Source: Synechococcus sp. CBW1002
GTDB lineage: Bacteria; Cyanobacteriota; Cyanobacteriia; PCC-6307; Cyanobiaceae
Assembly (NCBI RefSeq): GCF_015840915.1
Contig: NZ_CP060398.1
Coordinates: 2,790,001-2,854,000 of the forward strand
DNA length: 64,000 bases
Reading direction: 5' to 3'
Part shown: positions 54,601 to 64,000 of the stretch, in pieces
Numbering within the stretch: the first letter of the stretch is position 1
How the letters are laid out: each line of letters starts with the position of its first letter
Notes under the pieces: model-generated
Told to the model about the DNA's origin: nothing
Databases searched by the model: none
The model's input: only the letters and a program-made list of their open reading frames with translations
Translations under genes and position numbers: made by a program

Positions 54601-57600
54601 CCGCGACATCCAGCGAGTTTGTGGTGCAGGGCGATGATCCGTATGTGGATGGCGAGACCAATACGGTCAGCATCAGCAGCTATACGGGCGGAGCGGAATA
54701 CGAATCGCTGGATACGACAGCGACGGCGCAGGTCGTTGTGGAAGACACGACCGACATCACGGCGGTGAGCCTGGGTGATGTGACGGTGGATGAGGGAAGT
54801 GGAACGGCGACGATCAGTGCGACGATCGACAATGCGCCGACGGATGAGCCGCTGGTGTTGACGCTGGATAATGGCGCGACGATCACGTTTGCAGTCGGGG
54901 AGACGACCGCGACATCCAGCGAGTTTGTGGTGCAGGGCGATGATCCGTATGTGGATGGCGAGACCAATACGGTCAGCATCAGCAGCTATACGGGCGGAGC
55001 GGAATACGAATCGCTGGATACGACAGCGACGGCGCAGGTCGTTGTGGAAGACACGACCGACATCACGGCGGTGAGCCTGGGTGATGTGACGGTGGATGAG
55101 GGAAGTGGAACGGCGACGATCAGTGCGACGATCGACAATGCGCCGACGGATGAGCCGCTGGTGTTGACGCTGGATAATGGCGCGACGATCACGTTTGCAG
55201 TCGGGGAGACGACCGCGACATCCAGCGAGTTTGTGGTGCAGGGCGATGATCCGTATGTGGATGGCGAGACCAATACGGTCAGCATCAGCAGCTATACGGG
55301 CGGAGCGGAATACGAATCGCTGGATACGACAGCGACGGCGCAGGTCGTTGTGGAAGACACGACCGACATCACGGCGGTGAGCCTGGGTGATGTGACGGTG
55401 GATGAGGGAAGTGGAACGGCGACGATCAGTGCGACGATCGACAATGCGCCGACGGATGAGCCGCTGGTGTTGACGCTGGATAATGGCGCGACGATCACGT
55501 TTGCAGTCGGGGAGACGACCGCGACATCCAGCGAGTTTGTGGTGCAGGGCGATGATCCGTATGTGGATGGCGAGACCAATACGGTCAGCATCAGCAGCTA
55601 TACGGGCGGAGCGGAATACGAATCGCTGGATACGACAGCGACGGCGCAGGTCGTTGTGGAAGACACGACCGACATCACGGCGGTGAGCCTGGGTGATGTG
55701 ACGGTGGATGAGGGAAGTGGAACGGCGACGATCAGTGCGACGATCGACAATGCGCCGACGGATGAGCCGCTGGTGTTGACGCTGGATAATGGCGCGACGA
55801 TCACGTTTGCAGTCGGGGAGACGACCGCGACATCCAGCGAGTTTGTGGTGCAGGGCGATGATCCGTATGTGGATGGCGAGACCAATACGGTCAGCATCAG
55901 CAGCTATACGGGCGGAGCGGAATACGAATCGCTGGATACGACAGCGACGGCGCAGGTCGTTGTGGAAGACACGACCGACATCACGGCGGTGAGCCTGGGT
56001 GATGTGACGGTGGATGAGGGAAGTGGAACGGCGACGATCAGTGCGACGATCGACAATGCGCCGACGGATGAGCCGCTGGTGTTGACGCTGGATAATGGCG
56101 CGACGATCACGTTTGCAGTCGGGGAGACGACCGCGACATCCAGCGAGTTTGTGGTGCAGGGCGATGATCCGTATGTGGATGGCGAGACCAATACGGTCAG
56201 CATCAGCAGCTATACGGGCGGAGCGGAATACGAATCGCTGGATACGACAGCGACGGCGCAGGTCGTTGTGGAAGACACGACCGACATCACGGCGGTGAGC
56301 CTGGGTGATGTGACGGTGGATGAGGGAAGTGGAACGGCGACGATCAGTGCGACGATCGACAATGCGCCGACGGATGAGCCGCTGGTGTTGACGCTGGATA
56401 ATGGCGCGACGATCACGTTTGCAGTCGGGGAGACGACCGCGACATCCAGCGAGTTTGTGGTGCAGGGCGATGATCCGTATGTGGATGGCGAGACCAATAC
56501 GGTCAGCATCAGCAGCTATACGGGCGGAGCGGAATACGAATCGCTGGATACGACAGCGACGGCGCAGGTCGTTGTGGAAGACACGACCGACATCACGGCG
56601 GTGAGCCTGGGTGATGTGACGGTGGATGAGGGAAGTGGAACGGCGACGATCAGTGCGACGATCGACAATGCGCCGACGGATGAGCCGCTGGTGTTGACGC
56701 TGGATAATGGCGCGACGATCACGTTTGCAGTCGGGGAGACGACCGCGACATCCAGCGAGTTTGTGGTGCAGGGCGATGATCCGTATGTGGATGGCGAGAC
56801 CAATACGGTCAGCATCAGCAGCTATACGGGCGGAGCGGAATACGAATCGCTGGATACGACAGCGACGGCGCAGGTCGTTGTGGAAGACACGACCGACATC
56901 ACGGCGGTGAGCCTGGGTGATGTGACGGTGGATGAGGGAAGTGGAACGGCGACGATCAGTGCGACGATCGACAATGCGCCGACGGATGAGCCGCTGGTGT
57001 TGACGCTGGATAATGGCGCGACGATCACGTTTGCAGTCGGGGAGACGACCGCGACATCCAGCGAGTTTGTGGTGCAGGGCGATGATCCGTATGTGGATGG
57101 CGAGACCAATACGGTCAGCATCAGCAGCTATACGGGCGGAGCGGAATACGAATCGCTGGATACGACAGCGACGGCGCAGGTCGTTGTGGAAGACACGACC
57201 GACATCACGGCGGTGAGCCTGGGTGATGTGACGGTGGATGAGGGAAGTGGAACGGCGACGATCAGTGCGACGATCGACAATGCGCCGACGGATGAGCCGC
57301 TGGTGTTGACGCTGGATAATGGCGCGACGATCACGTTTGCAGTCGGGGAGACGACCGCGACATCCAGCGAGTTTGTGGTGCAGGGCGATGATCCGTATGT
57401 GGATGGCGAGACCAATACGGTCAGCATCAGCAGCTATACGGGCGGAGCGGAATACGAATCGCTGGATACGACAGCGACGGCGCAGGTCGTTGTGGAAGAC
57501 ACGATCGATGCGGTGACGGTGAAGCTGACGGCAACGCCGAGCACGGGAGAAGATGCCGGCTCGATTGTCTACACGGCGAGCCTTGTGGACGCCAACGGCG

Positions 57601-60600
57601 TTGCGGTGACGACGGCGAACGATATCACGGTGACGCTGGCGAATAACGAGACGATCACGATTGCTGCGAATTCGAGCAGTGGTGACTCGTCGCCGGTTGC
57701 GGTGAATCGTGATGATGTCTATCGGGAAGCGGACAGCATCAGCAACAGCATCGCCTCGGTGGTGGAAGCGAATGCAGGTGGTCTGGGAGCGTTTGAGAAT
57801 CTGGTGGCGGATCAGACGGAGGTGAGCACGACGATCACCGATGACAGCGATGCGGTGACGGTGAAGCTGACGGCAACGCCGAGCACGGGAGAAGATGCCG
57901 GCTCGATTGTCTACACGGCGAGCCTTGTGGACGCCAACGGCGTTGCGGTGACGACGGCGAACGATATCACGGTGACGCTGGCGAATAACGAGACGATCAC
58001 GATTGCTGCGAATTCGAGCAGTGGTGACTCGTCGCCGGTTGCGGTGAATCGTGATGATGTCTATCGGGAAGCGGACAGCATCAGCAACAGCATCGCCTCG
58101 GTGGTGGAAGCGAATGCAGGTGGTCTGGGAGCGTTTGAGAATCTGGTGGCGGATCAGACGGAGGTGAGCACGACGATCACCGATGACAGCGATGCGGTGA
58201 CGGTGAAGCTGACGGCAACGCCGAGCACGGGAGAAGAGGCTGGCTCGATTGTCTACACGGCGAGCCTTGTGGACGCCAACGGCAATGCGGTGACGACGGC
58301 GAACGAGATCACGGTGACGCTGGCGAATAACGAGACGATCACGATTGCTGCGAATTCGAGCAGTGGTGACTCGTCGCCGGTTGCGGTGAATCGTGATGAT
58401 GTCTATCGGGAAGCGGACAGCATCAGCAACAGCATCGCCTCGGTGGTGGAAGCGAATGCAGGTGGTCTGGGAGCGTTTGAGAATCTGGTGGCGGATCAGA
58501 CGGAGGTGAGCACGACGATCACCGATGACAGCGATGCGGTGACGGTGAAGCTGACGGCAACGCCGAGCACGGGAGAAGATGCCGGCTCGATTGTCTACAC
58601 GGCGAGCCTTGTGGACGCCAACGGCGTTGCGGTGACGACGGCGAACGATATCACGGTGACGCTGGCGAATAACGAGACGATCACGATTGCTGCGAATACG
58701 AGCAGTGGTGACTCGTCGCCGGTTGCGGTGAATCGTGATGATGTCTATCGGGAAGCGGACAGCATCAGCAACAGCATCGCCTCGGTGGTGGAAGCGAATG
58801 CAGGTGGTCTGGGAGCGTTTGAGAATCTGGTGGCGGATCAGACGGAGGTGAGCACGATAATCCTCGACGATAATGATATCACGACGGTCACATTGAGTAA
58901 TGCATTGATTAATGAAGATACTAATGAGGCTAGTATTACTGCAACGGTGGACAATGCGCCGGAGACGGATTTGATTCTGCAGCTAGACAATGGGCAAGTA
59001 ATCACAATATTGGCTGGCCAAACCAGTGGAACTAGTAATACTTTTAGTGTTCCGACTGCTGATCAAGTCGCGATCACTGGAGCGACTGGTGGTAACTATG
59101 AGGATTTAGATACGAGCTCAATAGCACTGGTTGACCATTTCGTCACGATCACAGGCCTTGATGGAAACGGCGCTGAAGTAATCGTTGACGAGGACGATCT
59201 CCCTGATGGTACAACGCCGAATCTCGGTGCGTTGACGAAGACTGGATCTTTCTCTTTTACTGCAGTCGATGGCGCTGATGATGTGACCATTGGAACGACG
59301 GCGTTAGTTGCCAATGGTGTTTATGTCGGTGACGGCACAGAGGTGACGACAGCTGCTTACGGCACGCTGACGATTACGGGTTTCAGTGCTGATACGGATG
59401 CCACCACCGGTGAACTAGTTGGAGGTACGTTTAACTACAGTTATACCCTTGATGATAATACACTGACTCATTCGCCGGGCGCGGGTGAAAACAGTATTGT
59501 CGAAAGTCTGATGGTGACCGTGAGTGACACGGATGGTGACTTCAGAACGGCTTCGTTAGACATCCAAGTTACGGATGATGTGCCTAGCATCACGGCCCTT
59601 ACCACCAGCGAGCCCGTCCTCACCGTTGATGAAACCAGCCTGTCGACCAATGCATCGACTTCCTTCGCTTCTGCCTTCACCTCCGTCTACGGAGCTGATG
59701 GTGCTGGCAGCATCGCCTACGCCCTGACCACTGCAGGTGGTGCTTCGGGGCTGGTTGATACCGCTACCAATGCTGCGGTGAATCTGTATCTGATTGGTGG
59801 ACAGGTCGTCGGCTCGACCGCCACCACTCAAGAGACTGTCGCGTCAGGCAATCAGGTCTTCACTGTCGCGGTCGACTCGACCACGGGTGTGGTCACACTG
59901 GATCAGATCCGTGCCGTCGTTCATCCCAACGCCAGCAACCCCGACGATTCCAAGTCACTCTCGGCCGATTCCCTCGTCTCGCTCAACGCCACGATCACCG
60001 ATAAAGACGGTGATTCCTCCACCGCTTCGTTGAATATCGGTTTGAACCTAGTGTTCAAGGATGATGGTCCCACGCTGATCGCTCCCACCTCCTCGACATT
60101 AATCAACGCGATCGGCAGCACCACTACGGGTAAACTAGATGCCGATGGGAACATTGACAACAACTATGGAGCCGATGGTGCCGGCAGTATCAGCTTCTCA
60201 GGGATCACGTCTGGCCAAGCAAGTGGCCTCACCTCAGGAGGACAATCGATTAAGTATTATCTCTCGTCTGATGGCAAGACTCTGACTGGTGCAACGGGTA
60301 CGGATGCTGTAAGCGGCAAGGTGTTCACGATTACACTGGCTCCAGACAATAGCACTGTTTTGGCTAGCGATATTTATAGTGTGGCGATGTTTGCCAAGAT
60401 CGACAATGGGGCTAGTACGAGCTTCTCGGATCTTAGTGGTATCAAGGCCGGTAATCTCTCTGCCTGGGTGGTAGGCGATGGTGATACAACCAAGCCTGTA
60501 GAACTCCTTTTGACTGGGTCCGTGAATGGTGTTGAGGCCTCAGTGAATACAAATGCTAACGACATTGCTGTTGCTAATAATAATATTGATAACTCCGAAA

Positions 60601-62291
60601 CCCTCCGTATTGACTTCGGTAGCTTTACTACAGTCGGTGCTACTCCGATTATCTCGCATACGACAGTTAACGGTTTTGGCTTCAAAGTTACTCAAATCCC
60701 TGGCAATCCAGGGTCTACTGGTTTTACCTTAACAGCTTACGATGCCAATGATGATACAAACTATGCTAATGATGTCAAGGTTGCAATCACAAAGGTAGAA
60801 GTTTACAATGGAACTACTCTCGTGTCAACCGGCACGGGAAGTGGCACCGTGAATGGCATAACGTATACGTTTGATGGCGCCAATGGAGTGCGCCTTCAGA
60901 ATGTGACAGAGGAATATAGGGCGGTTGTTTATACCGTTAATGGTTATGACCGTCTAGAGATTGCCAACGCAAATGATGATGCGCAGTTTTCTGTTGGCGG
61001 CATCTCGATTGTCACTGTCGATACTGGTTTGCCCGTTTCCAAGAGCTTTGACCTCACTTTGACAGATCGCGACGGCGACTCGATCGGTGGAAGCTTTACG
61101 TTGACATGGAATCCCTCAGTAGTTCCGCTCGCTGTTGATGCTAACCAGGATGGCAGCTTGAGCTATCTTTCGCTACAGGCCAGCCCCGTTGTCTTCGATT
61201 ACAACGGTGACGGGACACCGGAGCTATCCGCCTGGGTCGGCCCAGAGGATGCTCTGTTGGCCTACGACAAAAATACTGATGGAATCATCAATGACGGTTC
61301 TGAAATCTCTTTTGCCCAATACCATCCAGATGCTACAACAGATCTAGAGGGACTAAGGCTTGCGTTTGATACGAACCAAGATGGTGTCTTTGACTCAAGC
61401 GATGCTGAGTTTGGCAAGTTTGGTCTCTGGCAAGATGCTAATTCTGATGGTAAAACCGATGTGGGTGAATTCCGCAGCCTCGCGGAGGTAAATATTACTT
61501 CTATTCGTCTCAGTAGCGACGGGGTTTCCTATACAACTGCCGAAGGCGATGTGCTTGTCCATGGCAGCACATCTCTCGAGTATGCCGATGGCACTACTGG
61601 ACTTGTTCAGGATGTTTCGTTTGCGACACTCAATGATTCGGCCGAGGTGTCCACTGACGTCGTGTTGGATCCTTTGAATCCAGCGCTTCCAGTAGATCCA
61701 GTTGATGGAGCTGTTGCTCAGCAGCCAGGTGATGCCTTTGTTGCAGAAGCTGCTTCTTTGCCAGTTGACCCGTCTGATCCGATTGACCAGGTTGCTGCGA
61801 TCAGCCTGAGCGAATCTCTGCCACTTGTCGATAGTGTCGATCAAGGCGTTGATGTTGTTCATGATATTTCGTTTGCTTCCTTGATTGACGACGCCTTGGC
61901 TAATCCGGAGTTGCTGACAATGGATCATGTCGGTATCGATCCCTTTGGTGGTAGTGATGCTGTGATCCCCGACACTTCAGTTGTTCAGGCTGAAGTTCAG
62001 GATATTTCTGCTTTGGTTGATCAGTTGGTCGCTGAGCAACCAGTAACGGATGAGCACTTGGCGGATTATCAACACGACATCATCCATACAGATCCTGCTT
62101 TCGGTACCAACCTCGATCCTGGTTTCGATGATGGCTCTTCTGCCGCTTTGGATGCCAGCTCCTTTGATGCTGCTGCCGACGATGGCACCGATACGCAGGA
62201 TCTTCCTCAGGATGATCCGCTCAGCCATTCCACGAGTTTTGATGATGGCAGCATCCACCCTGTCTACGACGACCCCAGCGCGATCGGCTAA
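51627..62291 (+). CDS. Giant LapA-like repetitive adhesin, probable type I secretion substrate
   Basis: About 3554 residues. N-terminus: 145 residues of acidic/Ser-rich sequence ([16 protein letters not shown]), then a Pro/Thr-rich linker (about 146-228). Next comes one diverged Ig-like unit (230-328) and sixteen apparently identical 102-residue units (329-1959; [20 protein letters not shown]). Four 114-residue units follow (1961-2416; [20 protein letters not shown]), then DUF5801-like repeats (about 2650-3160; DDGPTL and ADGAGSI motifs). A Ca-binding-like part carries [27 protein letters not shown] and [11 protein letters not shown], and the tail is acidic. RTX nonapeptides and a LapG-type retention module are not seen. 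It probably mediates adhesion at the cell surface. Confidence 0.85.
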   Translation: MADDITGSNPVETTESAGADSVANQSEEIQRQAAASVAFDPNYQESGWIDPDSGASSLPTQSFDNFTEQVDQPSPGDVGTTFPVGGSSSDGPFIPAGGGSGGLPSLGGGGASPSTSTRFVGSSPALANLASVDTSTGTPTLTAFDNPETTPSPSPEPSPSPTPEPSPTPTPEPAPTPTPQPTPTPPLPAPAPTPDPAPTPAPAPEPTPPPTPTPLPTPGPTPEPPIPPVTGTVTLGDVTVDEGGSATITATVDSPVVGTDLVISLDNGVTITIPVGETTGTSDPFDAPSDDPFIDSEEIVVSIIGSTGGGFDDLNTDDTATVVVEDTTDITAVSLGDVTVDEGSGTATISATIDNAPTDEPLVLTLDNGATITFAVGETTATSSEFVVQGDDPYVDGETNTVSISSYTGGAEYESLDTTATAQVVVEDTTDITAVSLGDVTVDEGSGTATISATIDNAPTDEPLVLTLDNGATITFAVGETTATSSEFVVQGDDPYVDGETNTVSISSYTGGAEYESLDTTATAQVVVEDTTDITAVSLGDVTVDEGSGTATISATIDNAPTDEPLVLTLDNGATITFAVGETTATSSEFVVQGDDPYVDGETNTVSISSYTGGAEYESLDTTATAQVVVEDTTDITAVSLGDVTVDEGSGTATISATIDNAPTDEPLVLTLDNGATITFAVGETTATSSEFVVQGDDPYVDGETNTVSISSYTGGAEYESLDTTATAQVVVEDTTDITAVSLGDVTVDEGSGTATISATIDNAPTDEPLVLTLDNGATITFAVGETTATSSEFVVQGDDPYVDGETNTVSISSYTGGAEYESLDTTATAQVVVEDTTDITAVSLGDVTVDEGSGTATISATIDNAPTDEPLVLTLDNGATITFAVGETTATSSEFVVQGDDPYVDGETNTVSISSYTGGAEYESLDTTATAQVVVEDTTDITAVSLGDVTVDEGSGTATISATIDNAPTDEPLVLTLDNGATITFAVGETTATSSEFVVQGDDPYVDGETNTVSISSYTGGAEYESLDTTATAQVVVEDTTDITAVSLGDVTVDEGSGTATISATIDNAPTDEPLVLTLDNGATITFAVGETTATSSEFVVQGDDPYVDGETNTVSISSYTGGAEYESLDTTATAQVVVEDTTDITAVSLGDVTVDEGSGTATISATIDNAPTDEPLVLTLDNGATITFAVGETTATSSEFVVQGDDPYVDGETNTVSISSYTGGAEYESLDTTATAQVVVEDTTDITAVSLGDVTVDEGSGTATISATIDNAPTDEPLVLTLDNGATITFAVGETTATSSEFVVQGDDPYVDGETNTVSISSYTGGAEYESLDTTATAQVVVEDTTDITAVSLGDVTVDEGSGTATISATIDNAPTDEPLVLTLDNGATITFAVGETTATSSEFVVQGDDPYVDGETNTVSISSYTGGAEYESLDTTATAQVVVEDTTDITAVSLGDVTVDEGSGTATISATIDNAPTDEPLVLTLDNGATITFAVGETTATSSEFVVQGDDPYVDGETNTVSISSYTGGAEYESLDTTATAQVVVEDTTDITAVSLGDVTVDEGSGTATISATIDNAPTDEPLVLTLDNGATITFAVGETTATSSEFVVQGDDPYVDGETNTVSISSYTGGAEYESLDTTATAQVVVEDTTDITAVSLGDVTVDEGSGTATISATIDNAPTDEPLVLTLDNGATITFAVGETTATSSEFVVQGDDPYVDGETNTVSISSYTGGAEYESLDTTATAQVVVEDTTDITAVSLGDVTVDEGSGTATISATIDNAPTDEPLVLTLDNGATITFAVGETTATSSEFVVQGDDPYVDGETNTVSISSYTGGAEYESLDTTATAQVVVEDTTDITAVSLGDVTVDEGSGTATISATIDNAPTDEPLVLTLDNGATITFAVGETTATSSEFVVQGDDPYVDGETNTVSISSYTGGAEYESLDTTATAQVVVEDTIDAVTVKLTATPSTGEDAGSIVYTASLVDANGVAVTTANDITVTLANNETITIAANSSSGDSSPVAVNRDDVYREADSISNSIASVVEANAGGLGAFENLVADQTEVSTTITDDSDAVTVKLTATPSTGEDAGSIVYTASLVDANGVAVTTANDITVTLANNETITIAANSSSGDSSPVAVNRDDVYREADSISNSIASVVEANAGGLGAFENLVADQTEVSTTITDDSDAVTVKLTATPSTGEEAGSIVYTASLVDANGNAVTTANEITVTLANNETITIAANSSSGDSSPVAVNRDDVYREADSISNSIASVVEANAGGLGAFENLVADQTEVSTTITDDSDAVTVKLTATPSTGEDAGSIVYTASLVDANGVAVTTANDITVTLANNETITIAANTSSGDSSPVAVNRDDVYREADSISNSIASVVEANAGGLGAFENLVADQTEVSTIILDDNDITTVTLSNALINEDTNEASITATVDNAPETDLILQLDNGQVITILAGQTSGTSNTFSVPTADQVAITGATGGNYEDLDTSSIALVDHFVTITGLDGNGAEVIVDEDDLPDGTTPNLGALTKTGSFSFTAVDGADDVTIGTTALVANGVYVGDGTEVTTAAYGTLTITGFSADTDATTGELVGGTFNYSYTLDDNTLTHSPGAGENSIVESLMVTVSDTDGDFRTASLDIQVTDDVPSITALTTSEPVLTVDETSLSTNASTSFASAFTSVYGADGAGSIAYALTTAGGASGLVDTATNAAVNLYLIGGQVVGSTATTQETVASGNQVFTVAVDSTTGVVTLDQIRAVVHPNASNPDDSKSLSADSLVSLNATITDKDGDSSTASLNIGLNLVFKDDGPTLIAPTSSTLINAIGSTTTGKLDADGNIDNNYGADGAGSISFSGITSGQASGLTSGGQSIKYYLSSDGKTLTGATGTDAVSGKVFTITLAPDNSTVLASDIYSVAMFAKIDNGASTSFSDLSGIKAGNLSAWVVGDGDTTKPVELLLTGSVNGVEASVNTNANDIAVANNNIDNSETLRIDFGSFTTVGATPIISHTTVNGFGFKVTQIPGNPGSTGFTLTAYDANDDTNYANDVKVAITKVEVYNGTTLVSTGTGSGTVNGITYTFDGANGVRLQNVTEEYRAVVYTVNGYDRLEIANANDDAQFSVGGISIVTVDTGLPVSKSFDLTLTDRDGDSIGGSFTLTWNPSVVPLAVDANQDGSLSYLSLQASPVVFDYNGDGTPELSAWVGPEDALLAYDKNTDGIINDGSEISFAQYHPDATTDLEGLRLAFDTNQDGVFDSSDAEFGKFGLWQDANSDGKTDVGEFRSLAEVNITSIRLSSDGVSYTTAEGDVLVHGSTSLEYADGTTGLVQDVSFATLNDSAEVSTDVVLDPLNPALPVDPVDGAVAQQPGDAFVAEAASLPVDPSDPIDQVAAISLSESLPLVDSVDQGVDVVHDISFASLIDDALANPELLTMDHVGIDPFGGSDAVIPDTSVVQAEVQDISALVDQLVAEQPVTDEHLADYQHDIIHTDPAFGTNLDPGFDDGSSAALDASSFDAAADDGTDTQDLPQDDPLSHSTSFDDGSIHPVYDDPSAIG
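52612..57504 (+). repeat. Sixteen 306-bp direct repeats in the adhesin gene
   Basis: The unit beginning ACATCACGGCGGTGAGCC recurs exactly every 306 bases, sixteen times by spacing. The translations of the units are identical in all readings I could check. A weaker, diverged unit precedes at 52318. Each unit codes one 102-residue Ig-like domain. Identity at the DNA level implies recent expansion or continual gene conversion. Confidence 0.9.
57507..58874 (+). repeat. Four 342-bp direct repeats in the adhesin gene
   Basis: The start GATGCGGTGACGGTGAAG occurs at 57507, 57849, 58191 and 58533. Copies are nearly identical: the third differs by a few residues (EE for ED, a Gly-Asn for Gly-Val change), the fourth by an N-T for N-S, and the end of the fourth diverges. 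Each codes a 114-residue domain. Confidence 0.9.
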
Positions 62292-62320
62292 GGTCTGACC
62301 TGCCAACACCAGGACCTGTG

Positions 62321-62352
62321 CCGCCCCTTTCCTTTGATCTGGGGCGGTTTTT
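62321..62352 (+). terminator. Rho-independent terminator after the adhesin gene
   Basis: CCGCCCC pairs with GGGGCGG around a 13-base loop and is followed by five T. It ends 61 bp after the stop. Confidence 0.85.
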
Positions 62353-62433
62353 CCTGTTGAACCGTTGCTTCCCTTGCTCGTTGATTCGTCCTATGACTGT
62401 CCACTGATCTCTTGATGGGCTTCTGCTCTGGCC

Positions 62434-63141
62434 GTGTCCCTTTTGCCATTGGCTTCCGTGGAGCATGGCCACCTCTTGTTGTTGGCCAAGGGCAACGAAG
62501 CCCAGCTCCTGGCAAAAACGTTTCGCGGTGTTGGGTACCGTGTGGCTCTCTGCACCACGTCTGCCATGGCGGCTGCTGAGTTTCAGCAGCTCCCCTTCCT
62601 TGCGGCCGTCATGGATGCCTCCATGTCAGACGTGAATGTGGCACAGCTCAGCTCCCGGCTGCGCGAATCCGGTTGCACAACGCCTCTGCTGGCGCTCTGC
62701 GATTCCAACCATTATCAGGATCGCGTCGCCCTTCTGGATGCTGGTGCCGACGACGTGATCAGCCGCCCTTACGCCATCGAAGAACTGCTGGCCCGACTGC
62801 GTGTCTGGCAGCGTCGCTCCAGCATGGGCCATGTGGATGCCGCAGGCGATCTGCTCTGCCACAAGGATCTGATCTTAAATACCGAAACCCGTGAGGTGCA
62901 GAGGGCCGGAACAGCGATCAAACTCTCGGTGAAGGAATACGACCTGCTGCTGTTTCTGCTGCGCCACGCCGGCCAAGTGCAGGAGCGGCAACGCATCCTG
63001 GAGGCGGTGTGGGGGGAGAACTTCTTTGGTGATGCCAATATCCTGGAAGTGTATATCCGCTATTTGCGTAAAAAAATTGAGCGGCCCGATCTGGAGCCGC
63101 TCATTCAGACCATCCGTGGTGTGGGTTATCTGCTCAATTAG
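62434..63141 (+). CDS. Atypical OmpR-family response regulator
   Basis: The 235-residue protein starts at GTG 62434. It has a receiver domain with the phospho-acceptor Asp in AAVMDASMSD (residue 61). The acidic pair near the start is replaced by KGN, the switch Thr by Cys (ALCD) and the final Lys by Arg (SRPYAIEEL). The C-terminal winged helix (YDLLLFLLRHAGQVQERQRI, ILEVYIRYLRKKIERPD, IRGVGYLLN) is typical of OmpR/PhoB DNA-binding domains. It may act without classical phosphorylation. No histidine kinase is adjacent. It follows the adhesin terminator on the same strand. Confidence 0.8.
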   Translation: MSLLPLASVEHGHLLLLAKGNEAQLLAKTFRGVGYRVALCTTSAMAAAEFQQLPFLAAVMDASMSDVNVAQLSSRLRESGCTTPLLALCDSNHYQDRVALLDAGADDVISRPYAIEELLARLRVWQRRSSMGHVDAAGDLLCHKDLILNTETREVQRAGTAIKLSVKEYDLLLFLLRHAGQVQERQRILEAVWGENFFGDANILEVYIRYLRKKIERPDLEPLIQTIRGVGYLLN

Positions 63142-63179
63142 GTCTTCAGCCTGAGTTTTGCGGTTTGGCTTCTGAAGGT

Positions 63180-64000
63180 TCAGCCTTGGGGCGTAACGCC
63201 TTCAATCCGATCTTCGATCTCCTGGTAGATCTCCTGCAGCTGGGCGATGTTCTCATCGCTGGTTTCCCAGTAGCCGCGGCCATTCACCTCCAGCAGGGTG
63301 CCCACGATGCGGCGGAAGCTGTGGGGGTTGAGGTCCATCAGCCGCTTGCGCATCTCGGGATCGTTGATGAAGGTGTCGTTGGCTTCCTCATAGACGAAAT
63401 TATCCACCGAGCCGCTGGTGGCGCTCCAGCCAAGCGTGAAGTTAAGCCGTTTGGCCACCTCTCGCACGCCCTCATAACCGGAATTGAGCATGCCTTCATA
63501 CCACTTGGGGTTGAGCAGCTTGGTGCGGGAATCGAGGCGGATCGTTTCACTCAAAGAGCGCACCTGGGCGTTGGCGGTGGTGGTATCGGCGATGTAGCTC
63601 GCCGGTGCCTTGCCATCGTCGCGCAGGCCCTGGATCAGCTTGGTGGGATCGGAATCGAAGTAGTGGCTCACATCGGTGAGCGAGATTTCAGCGGAATCGA
63701 GGTTCTGGAAGGTCACGTCAGCGGTTTTCATCGCTGATTCGAACACCTCCCGCTTCTGGTTCATCTCGCCGGGATTGTCGGCATTGAAGGCGAAGGTCTT
63801 GCGGCTCAGATACATCTCCTGCAGCTCCCCTTCCTCCTCCCAGGTGCTGTTCTCCACCGCCAGGTTCACATTCGACGAGTAGCTGCCGCTGGCATTGGAG
63901 AACACGCGGGTGGCGGCATCGCGCAGGCTGATGCCATTGGCGGCCGCCTGCTCCTGGGCGTGCTTGCGCACGAAGTTGCTCTCCAGCGGTTCGTCCGCTT
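63180..64000 (-). CDS. chlH: Magnesium chelatase subunit H (C-terminal part)
   Basis: The frame enters from the right window edge ([20 protein letters not shown]) and runs to its stop at 63180, giving about 273 residues. It contains [20 protein letters not shown] and [20 protein letters not shown], then [20 protein letters not shown] and a C-terminal helical end. This is the conserved C-terminal domain of ChlH/BchH, the large porphyrin-binding subunit that inserts Mg into protoporphyrin IX, the first committed step of chlorophyll synthesis. It supports the cyanobacterial origin of the DNA. The gene is cut by the window. Confidence 0.95.
   Translation of the reverse strand, partial: ADEPLESNFVRKHAQEQAAANGISLRDAATRVFSNASGSYSSNVNLAVENSTWEEEGELQEMYLSRKTFAFNADNPGEMNQKREVFESAMKTADVTFQNLDSAEISLTDVSHYFDSDPTKLIQGLRDDGKAPASYIADTTTANAQVRSLSETIRLDSRTKLLNPKWYEGMLNSGYEGVREVAKRLNFTLGWSATSGSVDNFVYEEANDTFINDPEMRKRLMDLNPHSFRRIVGTLLEVNGRGYWETSDENIAQLQEIYQEIEDRIEGVTPQG

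Noticed and set aside
52844-57427. Repeated ~99-codon minus-strand frames and 67-codon + frames inside the adhesin array
   Set aside because: They recur every 306 bp only because the coding repeat does; they are shadows of the adhesin frame.
52612-58874. CRISPR array
   Set aside because: The repeats are long (306 and 342 bp), contiguous without spacers, and in frame within one gene.

Overview
The window looks like chromosome from a high-GC picocyanobacterium of the Synechococcus/Cyanobium type. The lineage calls rest on a chlH-type magnesium chelatase subunit at the right edge and on cyanobacterial or plastid-lineage families (CGLD27, DUF2811, DUF3318, DUF3386, a CbiX/SirB-type chelatase). 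Housekeeping genes are densely packed (cysS, carB, tpiA, folP, rsfS, initiator tRNA). No species is claimed.

Layout. (1) 1-11050 is a decaying accessory island. It holds an IS3-family element with a visible -1 frameshift site, a complete IS66-type element with inverted repeats and an 8-bp target duplication, and a deletion-scarred second copy of the IS3 element. Around these lie remnants of a surface-polysaccharide locus (sugar transferase tail, glycosyltransferase with an in-frame TAG, broken asparagine synthetase) and many toxin-antitoxin modules. Two VapBC pairs look intact, as does one TacA antitoxin whose toxin is broken. The rest are scars: an RHH/PIN pair, a TacA stub and a HEPN/MNT pair with a frameshifted HEPN half. 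(2) 11058-21668 is core-like: a conserved hypothetical, an amidase, cysS, gmd-fcl (GDP-fucose), UspA, a proton antiporter with C-terminal universal-stress domains, a ParB-like protein, a His-rich chelatase and DUF2811. (3) 21891-31440 is a nitrogen-flavoured block: GMC oxidoreductase and N-carbamoyl amino acid hydrolase diverge from a DUF1028 gene across a repeat-rich spacer. It is followed by a probable operon on the minus strand: 41-aa membrane microprotein, sodium:solute symporter, small membrane protein, aspartate-carbamoyltransferase-like protein, asparagine-synthetase-like protein. (4) 31540-44441 is housekeeping: tRNA-fMet, asparaginase, CGLD27, rsfS, carB, an alanine/sodium symporter, an ABC exporter, tpiA and folP.

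(5) 44423-63141 is the most striking part: an apparent type I secretion locus for a giant surface protein. A protein with MshEN/GspE-N-like repeats lies on the opposite strand. Then come two overlapping ABC-exporter half-genes (the first with no recognisable Walker A, the second with Walker A but a degenerate signature), an HlyD-type adaptor, a small acidic protein, and a ~3550-residue LapA-like adhesin. The adhesin carries sixteen apparently identical 306-bp tandem repeats followed by four 342-bp repeats, then a more AT-rich C-terminal third with DUF5801-like and Ca-binding-like segments. A terminator and an atypical OmpR-type response regulator follow. No outer-membrane TolC-type gene is in view. 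(6) The right edge holds the C-terminus of chlH on the minus strand.

Inferred relations: the two ABC genes overlap by 4 bp and probably form a heterodimer that exports the adhesin with the HlyD protein. The asparagine-synthetase-like, carbamoyltransferase-like and symporter genes are probably co-transcribed; their substrate is unknown. Family names come from reading motifs by eye; no database search was possible.
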